A stretch of DNA of 64,000 nt from Malachius bipustulatus (Eukaryota > Arthropoda > Insecta > Coleoptera > Melyridae): assembly GCA_910589415.1 (NCBI GenBank), contig OU342630.1, positions 6,014,001 through 6,078,000 of the forward strand. The letters run 5' to 3'. Below, piece after piece: positions 23,241 to 34,895 of the stretch. Each line of letters opens with the position of its first letter. The first letter of the stretch is position 1. The notes beneath the pieces are model-generated. The model was not told where the DNA came from, did no database searches, and saw only the letters and a list, made by a program, of their open reading frames with translations. A program made the translations under genes and the position numbers.

Positions 23241-23500
23241 ATTGGTAACAAACAATAAAATTACATGGAATAATTTTAGTATAGGGTGGATCACTTAAGG
23301 TAGTTCCCTAGACATGAAATTTCCCTAAAACAGCTTCAAATTCTAATTTCAAACCAAGTTACCAAAGAAAATAAAATAAGCTAGTCATGGAATCAGTCAA
23401 TTTTTAGAGGTTAACTTAAATTGACTTTGAATTTAGTTTTTAGACAGCTGCCAAATAAGTATTTAGCGACCTAGAGCTAAACTATTTCATGCACTATACA

Positions 23501-24482
23501 GTAGTGATGAAACGTGTACATGTAATGACCATACTAAACGTTTAAAAAATTACACGCCGTCCGTGTATGTATTAATAGGAAAAAATCGATTTTATCTCCT
23601 TAAAACGGCTAAAATAAATCCAAAATGAAAAAAATCGAATTACCTATAAGACTTTAGTAAATTACTGAGGGAAGTATTTATTTAAACTTTCGGGTTTCAT
23701 CATAAAAAACCGGTTTTCATCTGGGAGATCCTTGAAAGTTGCACCTGCAAATTCTGCATTGTTGTTGCTTTCTGTCCCTACTGGGCAGAGGGTAGTTAAA
23801 TGATGTGAAATGATGCTTTTTATGATTCTCTGGAAATGGAAGGAGTGTTATTTTATTTTGCTGGGACTGCGGTTTTAACTAGTGTTGGGGATAACCAACA
23901 ACTGATTCCAATAAAAAATAATTAAAAATGTTCAATTCCTGTATTTTGTCATTTTATTCATTTGTTCGCCAATGTCTTCAAAACACTTACTGTTATTATT
24001 ATTTGTCTACAATAAGCTTTTAATGAAAATTTAAAAAATCCATCACAACTCCCTGTGATAATAAAAGGCAATAAATTGGTGAAGGTCACATTTAGGGCTA
24101 GCAGGAAGGAGGAAGGACGGATAACTGCTATGCAGCGCCATGGGTGGTCCACAAGGAGCGCACCTACTCGATTTATTTTATGAACATTAATTCGAAATTG
24201 ATATTTTCAACAAGTTTTTCTATCTAATCATCATCCTTTCTTTATATTTCGTCCGCATATTAGGACAATAATTATATTAACAGATGTCAGATCTGCATCT
24301 GAAGTTCACATTCCTATTTACTGTTTACAACCGGTTAACCTATTAACCATCATTTCCCTATCTAAGAATACTGAATGGTTATTTTCATGCAATTATTAAA
24401 GAAGCCTGTACTTACACGTTTATAAACGTTTAGTGTTGACGGTTATACGTTTAATTTATTACACGCTTTTTTTCATCACTAC
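23501..24482. mobile_element. hAT-like non-autonomous element
   Basis: The ends gtagtgatgaaa and tttcatcactac are inverted, and sub-terminal stretches (aaacgttt, cgtgtaat) recur inverted. The flank tataca follows on both sides, but the right flank is disturbed by the element starting at 24487, so the target duplication cannot be fixed. Confidence 0.45.
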
Positions 24483-25219
24483 TATACAGGGTGTCCCAGA
24501 GGGCATGGATGAAACGAAACTCAGTGGTAGGGGAGGTAATTTGGAACAATAAAAATCCCATAAGGGGTGGTCCGAATGTTTACTCGAGTTATTCGCCATT
24601 TTATGATTTAAAAAAAAATGCTACATTCGATAAGAAAAAAAAAAATATTAGCTTCTTTTTTGTAAAATAATGAACTTCTACACTATAAATGTTTCAGAAG
24701 AACGTCTTATTCCTGCAGTTGTTATTTTGGAATTGTTCTTTGCATATTATAAAAGTTAGAGACCATTTTTCTTCGATTTTAGAGATTTAAAAAAGTCATC
24801 GTGATAATTATTGAGTGACCAAAAAAAAAAAAAAAAACGCACAGAACACGTGAACATTATTCAGAAAAACTTCTACGTTTAATGGTTTTATTGCCTAATG
24901 TCACGTTTATTACATTATTCCCACTCAAAATGAAAATTTTCCAAAATTAGTCTAAAATGTTGAATTTGAAAATTATTGTCCCATGGTAATATGAACAATA
25001 ATACACACGAAATGGGTTTAAATTACGTTTATTTGCAATAACTAAGCATATTAAGTATACGGCGATGACATGTCATTAAGTTTTTATTTTATTAAACGTG
25101 GTTTAACATATTCTCAAAATGTCTTCCTTCCATTCTAATACACATTCATAATACACATCGTCGCAAAAAATTTTGTTTCATTCGTCTGAAGGCGCGCTCA
25201 TTATTTCGAATTTGATTAG

Positions 25220-26107
25220 TCATAATGTCGATCGTTTCTCGAAGATCTTGCACATTGTGGTGTACTCTCGAGTAAACCAGTTCTTTGAAACACCCCCACA
25301 GAAAAAAATCCAAGGGTTAAGATCCAGGGAACGGGGTGGCCACTGTATGGTCCCTCCCTGCCCTATCCATCTCTCAGGGTAGGTTTCTTCAAGGAACTCC
25401 CGAACAGGAGGAGCCATGTGCGGAGGAACTCCATCGTGTTGCAACTTTGTAAAAATTGTAAAATAATCTTCGCCACGTAGCCTAGCTGGTAACTCAAAAG
25501 GATCAATTAATAGGCCATTTACTATTGCAGCCCACATATTTAATCCAAATTGGTGTTGAAATCTGTGATCTCTAATGATTCGTGGATTTTCTACAGCCCA
25601 GTAGTGCATATTGTGAATATTAAATATCCCAGTACGTCTAAAATTGGCCTCGTCTGTCCATAAAATCGAATTAAAAAATAAAGAATTTTCCCTGGATTGT
25701 CGCAAGATTTCTCTGCAAAATTGCACTCTTTTCGGATAATCACCTGGCAAAAGTGCTTGCACCCGTTGAATGTGTGCAGCAATTGTCTTTTTAAAATTCG
25801 ATGTACTGAGGATCTTGAAATACCAGTATTGACTGAAAGGTTACGTACACTAATTCCGGAATTAGCTTCAACTTAGCAAGAACTTCTTCTTCAGGAAGGA
25901 GCAAACGCCCGCCCTCTCGGTTTGGACCACCAGGCACTTGGCCTTCAACATATGCATTCTGAACTCGCATGAAAACTCGATAGTCGGGATGATGTTCTCG
26001 ATCACGATATTATCTTGCAGCGATGACGATATTATCTTACAGCACGTCGAGCATTCCCATTGCAAAAACCATAAAGAAAATGCATTTCTGCATATTCGCG
26101 TGAAGTG
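25220..26107 (-). pseudogene. Tc1/mariner-like transposase (DDE), interrupted
   Basis: Minus-strand reading starts REYAEMHFLYGFCNGNARRA (N-terminal HTH), then after a frame change DYRVFMRVQNAYVEGQVPGG and PNREGGRLLLPEEEVLAKL (second HTH/linker), then the catalytic domain: WTDEANF (first D), FGLNMWAAIVNG, QHDGVPPH (second D) and WPPRSLDLNP (third acidic residue, D, with 36 residues between). Frameshifts occur near 26.0 and 25.8 kb and the C terminus is degraded. The start codon lies on the far side of the nested elements: ATGCCTTA at 28142-28135 joins CACTTC at 26107, restoring M-P-Y-T-S-R-E-Y. Confidence 0.85.
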
Positions 26108-26110
26108 TAA

Positions 26111-26667
26111 AGGTGCGTTTTCACCAAAAAATCATTGTTAGCAAACGTTCGCAAATGTTTGCGAATGTTTCCAAATGTTTGCAATTGAAGTGTCTCCACT
26201 GAATATTCACAGACACCTGGTACGTTATTAGCAATCATTTGTTCATGTTCCGAGCAAAAATGGCTCCGAAAAGAAAACGTATTGTTAGTGCCGCATCTTT
26301 CATAATTATGACTGTTTTAATTGAAAAAGAGAATAATGAAAAGAGAACTCGTAGATTTTGGACATCCCATTTTTTTTGTTATAGTTATAGGTAATTTGGT
26401 AGACTTGCAGTTGCTGGAAAACAACAAACAACACTGCTCTGATTCCCTGAGATTCCTGCGAACACTCCCTGCCCGTCTACACTGAAAATACTTCGCGCAC
26501 GCACAAGCAACAAATCCCTTTGATGTACCGACAACGTTCGTAACACGGACAAATGATTGCAAATGTTGGCGAATGCGCGTCATTTTCGTCTCCACCAAAC
26601 AAATATTGTGATTGCAAACATTTGCTAACAATTGCAAACGTTTTGCGCGCTTGGTGAAAACGCACCT
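26111..26667. mobile_element. PIF/Harbinger-type MITE with TAA target duplication
   Basis: Ends aggtgcgttttcaccaa and ttggtgaaaacgcacct are perfect inverted repeats flanked by TAA (26108-26110 and 26668-26670). The interior has repeats of gcaaacgttt/aaatgtttgc type. No transposase. Confidence 0.85.
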
Positions 26668-27006
26668 TAAAGGCCTCCTCAAACCGGCGCGGTATGCGGT
26701 AGCGGTACAGCGGTACATGTTTCTACAGCGGCAAATATAAGTGTTCAAACCAATGGCGATATACCGTGCACGTGCTGCGGTATTGCAGCGATACAAGTTT
26801 GTATCGCTGCAGGCACAGTTGACCGCGCGCTCGTACCGCACTTGAACGGCGTAAAAATAAAATGTCTGCAACAAGTGGAATTGAACTGTTGATTTAAATG
26901 GTAAAACCGCATGTAGTGTTATATGACATGAAGCATCCTGATTACAATTACAATAAATAATAAAATTTAAAATTTCATCGAAGAAAACTTGTCATTCTGA
27001 AGTATA

Positions 27007-27686
27007 CAGGGTGTTTTGTAATTGAATATCAATATTTAAGGGGGCGATTTTTGGGTCAATCTTAAGAAGAACACTTCATAAGAACGTTTGTTCTAAAAGT
27101 CTTAAATAGACGGGTATTACTCATCAAGAGGCATTTTTTCATGAACCACATTTCGTTTTATCTCCACTAGTCACATCTGGCAGAATTTTACCTGCATGTT
27201 TTTATATTTTTTTATTGCCATTTTAACGATAATCTTGTGACCATGTAGAGAAACAGATTTATTTTTTTAAGCGAAAACCGTGCATCGGACTAAAAAAAAA
27301 CAAGTAATCAAAGTTGCTTGGAAATGAATGGGGATTCCAAAAATTATTTCTATTTGAACAGAAATCAGTGGCGTACCATCAATGTCTGCTAAAATATGCC
27401 GGTAAAATTCTGCACGATCGTGCACCATCGTCGCTAATGGAAATAAAATGAAACGTGGTACATGAAAAAATGCCCCTTGATGCGTAATATCTGTATTCGA
27501 ATTTTCATTAAAATATCCAGAGCGGGATTACAGATATTACGAAAAAATGATTCATTTTAATAAAACTTTACCACCCTGTATCTCAAAAGTTAAGACTCTT
27601 AGGACATGTTATTATGAAGTTTTCTTCTTCAAATGGGCCCAACAATCACCCCCTTTAATATTGACATTCAATTACATAACACCCTG
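27007..27686. mobile_element. Foldback MITE family M nested in the Harbinger element
   Basis: Starts cagggtgttttgtaattg and ends caattacataacaccctg with TA on both sides. Arms contain the mirrored ttaagggggcgatt and aatcaccccctttaa. Inserted inside the transposase codon run described above. Confidence 0.85.
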
Positions 27687-27962
27687 TATATAAAACCTTT
27701 TTTCATCTAGCAGGAGCTGCGGAATTAGCGTGTAAAACTCTCCTTTTGTTTTTCTCTTCATGTTAATGTTATGAATCCATTTCCTAGTTTTTCTTCTGCT
27801 AAAAGTCGGTGAACCAAATAATATAGAATTGAAGTTATAGTTTGTTTTTTTCATGTCATCTTCCATTGCTGCTAGCACTAGTAAAAAAAAATTCTTCCTC
27901 GTCCGAAGAAGAGTAGGTACAAATCTTCCATTTTGATTTTTGATTAATTTTCCACTACACAT
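27687..27962 (-). pseudogene. PIF/Harbinger transposase N-terminal fragment
   Basis: Minus strand. RRKTRKWIHNINMKRKTKGE, FYTLIPQLL and DEKRFY match the conserved N-terminal region of Harbinger DDE nucleases (W-V-x-x-I-N, G-E-F, R-F-x-x-Y-F-R-M). At RFY the frame is cut by the foldback (TA at 27005-27006 and 27687-27688) and continues on its other side at about 27004-26975 as YFRMTSFLR then stop. The catalytic DDE part is deleted. The partner Myb-like gene was not seen. Confidence 0.75.
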
Positions 27963-28234
27963 TAAAACACACTTGCTTATTAAATGTCACATCTTTTAGT
28001 TGTATCTTTTTAGTTTACCGCGTCGCGATACTCGCGTCGGTTTGAACAAAATGGCGGTATACCGTTACCGCAGTGTATCGCCACCGCTACCGCTACCGCA
28101 TACCGCGCCGGTTTGAGGAGGCCTTAAGGCATTTTTATAGTTTTGTTGGTATAACTTTAACCTACCTACTTTATTACAGGAAACCACAATCAAAGTAATT
28201 GAAGCGGTACAATTATTTTACAATTGATGTTTTT

Positions 28235-28310
28235 CTAGGTAACAATTTTGGTTTCCTAGGTAACCAGTTTAGTTTCCTAGGTAACAGTTTGGTTTCCTAG
28301 GTAACAGTTC
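28235..28310 (+). repeat. 20-21 bp minisatellite, about four units
   Basis: Units of the form cctaggtaacagtttggttt repeat in tandem. It lies between the transposase start codon and the right inverted repeat of the Tc1-like element, that is, in the transposase leader or promoter. Confidence 0.75.
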
Positions 28311-28972
28311 AAAAACAATTTTTTCAGAGAAGAGAAAACGATTGTATTGTACTGGGTAATAACAAATAAGTAGTGAATTCGGTTTCATAAATTTTCTTAT
28401 TTATTTTTTTATAAAAATTTAATAACATATCATCGCCGTATACGTAATATGCTTAGCTATTGCAAATAAACGTAATTTAAACCCATTTCGTGAGTATTAT
28501 CGTTCATATTACCATAGGACGATAATTTTCAAAATTGAACATTTTAGACTAATTTTGGAAAATTTTCATTTTTAGTGGGAATAATGTAATAAACGTGACA
28601 TTAGGCAATAAGACCATTAAACGTAGAAGTTTTTCTGAATAACGTTTTCTGTGCGTTAATTTTTTTTTTGTCACTCAATTATCACGATGACTTTTTTAAA
28701 TCTCTAAAATCGAAGAAAAATGGTCTCGAACTTTTATAATATGCAAAGAACAATTCCAAAATAACAACTGCAGGAATAAGACGTTATTCTAAAACATTTA
28801 TAGCGTAGAAGTTCATTTACAAAAAAGAAGCTAATTTTTTTTAAATTGTTTTCTTATCGAATGTAGCAATTTTTTTTAAATCATAAAATGGCGAATAACT
28901 CGAGAACCGTAAACATTCGGACCACCCCTTATGGGATTCGTTTGATCCATGTCCTCTGGGACACGCTGTATA

Positions 28973-29527
28973 CAGGTGATCAGTAACTCGCGCACTCCGA
29001 ATACAGGGCGATATACCTCAGAGCCCATTAAAATTAAGGATATTCTGCAAAAAAAAAAAATTGAATCCAACGATTGGTTTTCAAGTTACAGAGTTTCCCT
29101 CATCCGAGTTTAAAGGTAATTTTTTTCAATAACCGTTATAAAAATTAATGAAAAATTCAGGTTACTGTAATGTCTGGAACCGATACCATATAATTCATAA
29201 TTTTTTTTCCACAAAACTTCTTTACAGAGGAATTAAGAATGTTGAAAATTGATACCATACCTAAATCTAAACGAAATTTGAAGTTTGGCAACCGCCTAAA
29301 GTCAACTTAGAATATAAAATATTCAAATGCTTTTGTTGCTATGGAAATAAAAATAATAACAATACCATCTACCCCGAACTTTGCAATGTTGTCACTTAAA
29401 TTTTTACAAAAATGGTCATATCTTTGGAAGAAAAGAACTAACAACATTGCAGTAAGAAAACTTACCACTCTTAAAAAGTGAAGTTTACCGCAGCATGCTC
29501 TGAGTGCGCGAGTTACTGATCACCCTG
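28973..29527. mobile_element. Foldback MITE family A, copy 2
   Basis: Reverse orientation of 9181-9743: starts caggtgatcagtaactcgcg, ends gagttactgatcaccctg, TA on both sides. It abuts the Tc1-like element at 28968 with only TATA between. Confidence 0.85.
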
Positions 29528-30374
29528 TAGAAATCTTGTATTTGTTTTCCCAGCAACAATCAACTTGGAACTAAATTAAAAATTTCTCGAGCGTGAAATT
29601 ATGATGGTGCTTTCAAAAAACACTAAATTTGTTGTAACTTTTAATATAATTGCGCTCACAAAAATTGAAATGAAAGAATAATCTTGCAGCTAACAAGATG
29701 TCATGTTTTCAAATGTGACAAAATATTTACAATAGTACGTATACAAAGTAGAAGTTTTAAGAAAATTAATTAATTAAATACCTGCCATTTTTTAATTCTT
29801 ACAATAAAACATCTGAAACTTTCACAATCATTCACTCTTGAAATTACATTTAAAAAGATGAGCGATATAAACAAATCTTAAAATTTTAGTTCGAAAATTA
29901 CAGAGCCCAAAATATTCCACATTTATAAAAAGTGACAAAGTTGATCTTGTCGATCATGTTTCAAAAACCATAAGACCAATAACTTTAGTTAAAAATGTGA
30001 TAGTGAAACTTTAGAGATGCATTTTTTTAACTTTAAATCTTCAATTTATGAATCATCTGTATGTAATTTAATCAAAAAAAATGATTTTTTTTTTGTTTTA
30101 ACAATAATAAAATTAGTGGGAATTACGTGAAATTCATTGGTAAATAAACTTTAATATTTAGAATTTTTTTTTGCTTTTCCAAACGATCAAATTTTTATAA
30201 TGGGGCCTTGAAAAAGTAGGTATATTCAGTGAAATCAGTGAAAAAAAAATTGTTATTGTAACTTTAATTAGGAAAAATATAAGTTTTTTTTCAGTAAATC
30301 TATGGAAGATGCATTTCTAAAATGTATTCTCATGATGAAATTACGAATGTCAGTTTACCTATTGGTGTAGTATA
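29528..30374. other. Intergenic sequence without a recognisable feature
   Basis: Very AT-rich, no palindrome or coding motif seen. Confidence 0.3.
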
Positions 30375-31589
30375 CAGGGCTATTCACGGTATACGCCACA
30401 GAAGATTATGGCCGTGTCTCTGGATTTTAGGATCTTTTTATTTTTGGAGTGGATAGAGACCCGGCAGAGGTACGTTTTAAAATTATATTCATAATGTACT
30501 GGCTGTCCCAAAAGCATGAAACATCAAAGTTATGTTTTTTTAAATGGAATGCTCCTATGTTATTGCATTTTTAGATTGTCTCAGAAGAAAAAATAAGATT
30601 GGTTTTTACAGTTGGTGTTTAAATTCAGAAGTTTTTGAGTTATAAACAAGTGAAAATCGTCATTTTTCAAGTTCAAGGCCCTGTACAACGAAAACGGTTC
30701 AAGATAGAGAAAAACGACTTACATGTCCCTATTTTAACTTTTCATGTACTATCCTATGGTATAGAAACATTTGTACTTTCTTTGATTTTTTTATTTGTCG
30801 ACGCGTGGAGAAATCTCAGAATTTTTCAAATTTTTTATCACCCTGTATAAACATTTCATCTACATCATTGGATAGTACATGAAAAGTTAAAACAGGGACA
30901 TGTAAGCCGTTTTTCTCTATCTTAAGCCGTATTCCTTGTACAGGGCCTTGAACTTGAAAAATGACGATTTTCACTTGTTTATAACTAGAGAACGGATTAT
31001 AGGCAAAGAAAAAATGCAAAATAGGCGCCTTTATAGGCACATTTTTTGGGATAAAAAGGCTTAAACTTGAACCAAATAGGCAAATTTTACTCCCAAATTC
31101 TCACTACATAGAAAAAATGAGTAACACAAATTTACGTTTATATGTGCCTTAAAAATTCCTGCCGATTTCCAAAAATTTACAGCAATTTTCCTAAGATTTT
31201 GTTTTACATCAAGCACGTTGTTTGAAAAATAAAAAAATTACAAATATTACGCTTACCATTTTGCTACACGCTCGGAAAAATATTGTGTCGCCATTCAAGA
31301 TTAATTCAGGATATGGTTTAATCCACGAAGAATTTTGCTTGATTTACTCATTTTTATATATTCAAATTTTATAATATGGGTACAGAAAACCCGAACACTT
31401 TTGATGAATTACTATAAAATAATATACCGGAAATATGTATTTTCGATATAAAAATACCTGCTATAGCTAAGTCCACTGGTAATACTTCACCGACTTGGTT
31501 CTTTAAAGTGGAAACTATATTTAAAAGATAATCGTAGTAGTAGTTAAAACGAAGAACATTTAACAACAATAAAAAAAGATAAGCATTAT

Positions 31590-31812
31590 ACAGGTAGAGA
31601 GAATTTGTTTAGGGAGAATTTCTAGAAGCAAGACCATTTTCTTGCAGATCTCAGAGCATGAACGGATCATTATGAATGCCACCTTCGAATTATCCGCCAA
31701 CAAATTCTGGTCTACCAGTACCTTCATATTCATTCATGAGAAGTAAGAAAGTAATAGATACATCAGGAAATCATTAAAACCAGATATATGTAGTAAATGG
31801 AAACAATATTAA
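31590..31812 (+). repeat. 223-bp direct repeat, left copy
   Basis: Identical to 32806-33028 except for one base I noticed (catcagg against catctgg). Flanks the RNase H fragment. Confidence 0.9.
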
Positions 31813-32709
31813 ACGAAAGAAGAATGGAGCAACACATCCATTCACACTCTCAAAGAAGGTACAATAAAATGGTACACAGACGGCTCAAAGGCCACCGAGG
31901 GAACTGGGGCAGGAGTATATGGGCCAGGCACCAACTACTCCGAGCCGATGGGAACATCCCCAAGCATACTTCAAGCGGAACTGTACGCAATAGAAGTATG
32001 TGCTCAAATAAACCTCGACAGAAACTATAAAAATAGGGAAATAGCAATACTGACAGACAGTCAAGCAGCCATAAAGACGCTGAGCTCCCCTATCATCAGC
32101 TCAAAAATGGCATGGAACTGCCTACAAAAACTCAATAAACTAGGCAGAGAGAACAAAATTCACCTCAAATGGATACCAGGACACACTGGGATTGAGGGAA
32201 ACGAACATGCCCACTCATTGGCAAGAAAAGGAGCATCGACGCCCTTTATAGGACCAGAACCATTCTGTAGCCTTGAAGACACGTTTTTCAAGGCAGAACT
32301 TCGGAAAGAAGAAGAAAAACTGAGAGAAATCCATTGGAATAACCTCTCAGGATTGAGACAATCCAAAGAGCTCCTCGGGAACTTTAACCGAGAAAGGTCA
32401 AGGAAACTCCTGACCCTCAACAAAGGAAGTCTTAGAATGCTAACAGGATTCCTAACAGGTCATTGCAAGCTCAATGAACACCTGAGGAAACTTGGTGTTC
32501 ATTGGTCTGAAAAAGATGGCGTTTGCAGACTCTGCAGGGAAGAAAACGAGACGCCTCGTCACCTATTGATGAACTGCGAAGCCCTAGAACGTGAAAGAAA
32601 CAATGTTCTGGGTCAACACCAGCTCAACGGGGGGGCTTTGCCCGGCCTTGATCCCCTTCAAATCCTGAAATTCCTAAGGGAAACGGAGTTGGAGAGGCTG
32701 CTTCAATGA
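31813..32709 (+). pseudogene. RNase H and C-terminal knuckle of a non-LTR retrotransposon, 5'-truncated
   Basis: An open frame of 298 codons runs from the repeat boundary to TGA at 32707. The RNase H fold is clear: WYTDGSKATEGTGAGVYGPG (first D), ILQAELYAIEVCAQ (E), ILTDSQAAIKTL (D), HTGIEGNEHAHSLARKG. A linker and CCHC-like knuckle (CRLCREENETPRHLLMNCE) follow. The usual fourth catalytic D of the GNExAD box is H here. RT and endonuclease are missing by 5' truncation. The 3' end at 32786-32805 is an (atatca)n tail. It was copied into the hAT element, apparently with a 223-bp duplication. Confidence 0.85.
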
Positions 32710-32805
32710 AGGGAATATACTCCAAAGGAGCAGAGAAGAGGGGGCACAATAGATCTGTAATAGGTCGCAGCGCATCTGACACCCTCAATATCAATATCAA
32801 TATCA

Positions 32806-33028
32806 ACAGGTAGAGAGAATTTGTTTAGGGAGAATTTCTAGAAGCAAGACCATTTTCTTGCAGATCTCAGAGCATGAACGGATCATTATGAATGCCACCT
32901 TCGAATTATCCGCCAACAAATTCTGGTCTACCAGTACCTTCATATTCATTCATGAGAAGTAAGAAAGTAATAGATACATCTGGAAATCATTAAAACCAGA
33001 TATATGTAGTAAATGGAAACAATATTAA
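32806..33028 (+). repeat. 223-bp direct repeat, right copy
   Basis: Second copy of 31590-31812. Confidence 0.9.
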
Positions 33029-33531
33029 TTTGATAACTTGAAAAGATATGCCTCAGCCTTCACCACATTGACTTAGGACCTATACTAAATTATTATCACA
33101 AGTGGGGTAGTAAAATTTTCAAATATCCTTTCCCAAATATCCCAAAAAGTTAATAATTATTAGCATGAAATATATTTTGAGGTAGATAAATTTAAATTTA
33201 TTTGAATAGGCAAAAAAGGCACAGATAGGCACTTTGCCTATAATCCGTTCTCTATTTATAACTCACAAACTTCTGAATTTAAACACAAACTGTAAAAGCC
33301 AATCTTCTTTTTTCTTCCCAAGCAATCTAAAAATGCAATAACATAGGAAGAATTCCATTTAAAAAAAACATAACTTTGATATGTTTCATGCTTTTGGGAC
33401 ACCTCTACATTGTGAATATAATTTTAAAAAGTACCTCTGCCGGGTTTCTATCCACTCCAAAAATAAAAAGATCCTAAAATCCAGAGACACGGCCATAAAC
33501 TTCCGCGGCATATACCGTGAATAACCCTGTA

Positions 33532-34893
33532 CCGTAAAACTACCTAATTTCGGACAGCATCAAAAGTTCGGACAAAACGATGGCGAAGCTTAAATTTTAA
33601 AGCGCCATCTATCCTTGAGTAGTTGTATTAACAATGAGTAGTTAACTCGATTGAGGGAACCTGTTCAAATATCACAGTGCATTTAAATGTAAGGGAATAT
33701 GTAGCAGCGAATTTCTGCGCACCGTTAAACTTGACTGTTGTGGCTGTGCAATTTCCGTACCCTGAAAACTTTCATGGTAAGTTAGTAATAATATTACGAA
33801 TTATTATGTTAATTCGATACCATTCCAAAGAGTAAGATATTTAGAACCTATAAATTAAAAAGAATTTCATAATTATAACTTCCTAGTGAAAATATTAATT
33901 TTAGAAGCAAACAGTGTTGTTTATGGCTTAAGTTCGGACGGCTATCCGAACTTAAGATTACTATTTTAGCGTGGCTTGTTAACTTAATAATATTGTTATT
34001 CAAAATGTAAAAACTTTTTAGCATTGCACTTTCTTGATTTCAGATGGCCGGACGAGTAGAAAAACAAAAAACAAAACAAAAAAATAGAGGTAAATATGTA
34101 AAATATTTACAGTCGAATTTTGAAAAAGCATTAACAGATGTATGTAATCAGTCACTGTCAATTAGACAAACATCAGAAAAATATATTCTGTTCCGAAGTC
34201 AACCCTGAGCGATAAATATAGGGGCAAACACATACATAAGAATGGTCGACCGAATGTTTTGAGTACCGAAGAAGAAAACAACGTTGTCCATGGAATTCTA
34301 ACTGCCGCAAATTGGGGATATCCGCTAAGAAATATTATATTTTCTCAAGTTAAAAAATGTTTATTTATTTTGTTAGAATGTTTATTTTATTTTTTATAAG
34401 TGCATATTTGTTATTTTGATTTTAAAATATATTTCTTTACTATTCAAAATGATATCATTCTTTGAATTTCAAATATATCACACTGTCCGAAATAAGGACA
34501 TGTCTCCCTACTAATTTTTGCTGGGTAATTTCCTACATTCGAACTTAGGCTATATGGTATTTAATTTCGGACGACTTATATTCACTTTGCTGTCGTTAAT
34601 ACTCGTCCGAAGATACAGATATGTTTCCCTAATAATCCGAAATGATGTTACTCATTCGAAATATGCAGGAAAAAAAAAGTGTCCGAACTTAGGTAAAAAA
34701 AGCTCCAGTTCGGACACTCCTATTCAAATTTTTTTTGACAAATCCATTGACATTTTATGTACTTTCTCACCCGGGTTACAAAATAAAATATCCAATGATT
34801 TTAATAGATGGAAATACAACTCCTATATTAGCTTCGATGTGCTGGTATGTTCAAAAACATTGAAAAATCGTCCGAACTTAGGGAGTTTTACGG
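33532..34893 (+). mobile_element. pogo-like transposon, internally deleted
   Basis: Ends ccgtaaaactacctaa and cttagggagttttacgg are inverted, TA on both sides (33530-33531 shared with the foldback to the left; 34894-34895). Sub-terminal and internal copies of cggac and ttcgaactta-like motifs recur in both orientations. Confidence 0.85.
34044..34400 (+). pseudogene. pogo-like transposase N-terminus, frameshifted
   Basis: ATG at 34044 follows an acceptor-like ttgatttcag. The frame reads KNRGKYVKYLQSNFEKALTD then LSIRQTSEKY, the HTH_psq DNA-binding domain, and after a shift near 34187 continues VPKSTLSDKYRGKHIHKNGR then PNVLSTEEENNVV and NWGYPL, the second half of that domain and the CENP-B-type HTH start. 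It then runs into AT-rich sequence; the DDE domain is deleted. Confidence 0.8.
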
Positions 34894-34895
34894 TA

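Larger units (their letters stand above)
26671..28134 (-). mobile_element. PIF/Harbinger element, internally deleted, with nested foldback
   Basis: Ends aggcctcctcaaaccggcgc and gcgccggtttgaggaggcct are perfect inverted repeats; the flanks are TAA (26668-26670 and 28135-28137). Sub-terminal gcggta repeats extend the ends. It carries the start of a Harbinger nuclease gene (27687-27962) and a foldback (27007-27686) inserted in it. Confidence 0.85.
24487..28968 (-). mobile_element. Tc1/mariner-like transposon with long terminal inverted repeats
   Basis: It starts cagggtgtcccagagggc after TA and ends gtcctctgggacacgctg before TA. The inverted repeats are about 550-600 bases each (to about 25.09 kb and from about 28.40 kb). 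Between them lies a minus-strand transposase. Two PIF-type elements (26111-26667 and 26671-28134) are inserted in its coding start. Without them the element is about 2.5 kb. It is the only foldback-style element here that still holds its transposase between its own repeats. Confidence 0.85.
30986..33254. mobile_element. hAT element (non-autonomous) with 8-bp target duplication
   Basis: Inverted ends begin tagagaacggattataggc and close with the exact complement; the 8-bp duplication TTTATAAC is at 30978-30985 and 33255-33262. The interior has no hAT transposase. It carries two 223-bp direct repeats around a retrotransposon fragment. Confidence 0.9.
30375..33529. mobile_element. Foldback family Q, split by a hAT element
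   Basis: Starts cagggctattcacggtatac and ends gcatataccgtgaataaccctg, TA on both sides. Subtracting the hAT insert (30986-33254 plus its 8-bp duplication) leaves an 878-bp palindrome. The inner arm (aattcagaagtttttgag, ttggtttttacagttgg) recurs inverted beside the transposase remnant at 61193-61432, so that transposase is a likely source of this family. Confidence 0.85.

Noticed and set aside
26317..26874. 185-residue minus-strand open frame
   Set aside because: It crosses the joint between two PIF-type elements and has low-complexity, cysteine/arginine-rich content with no domain.
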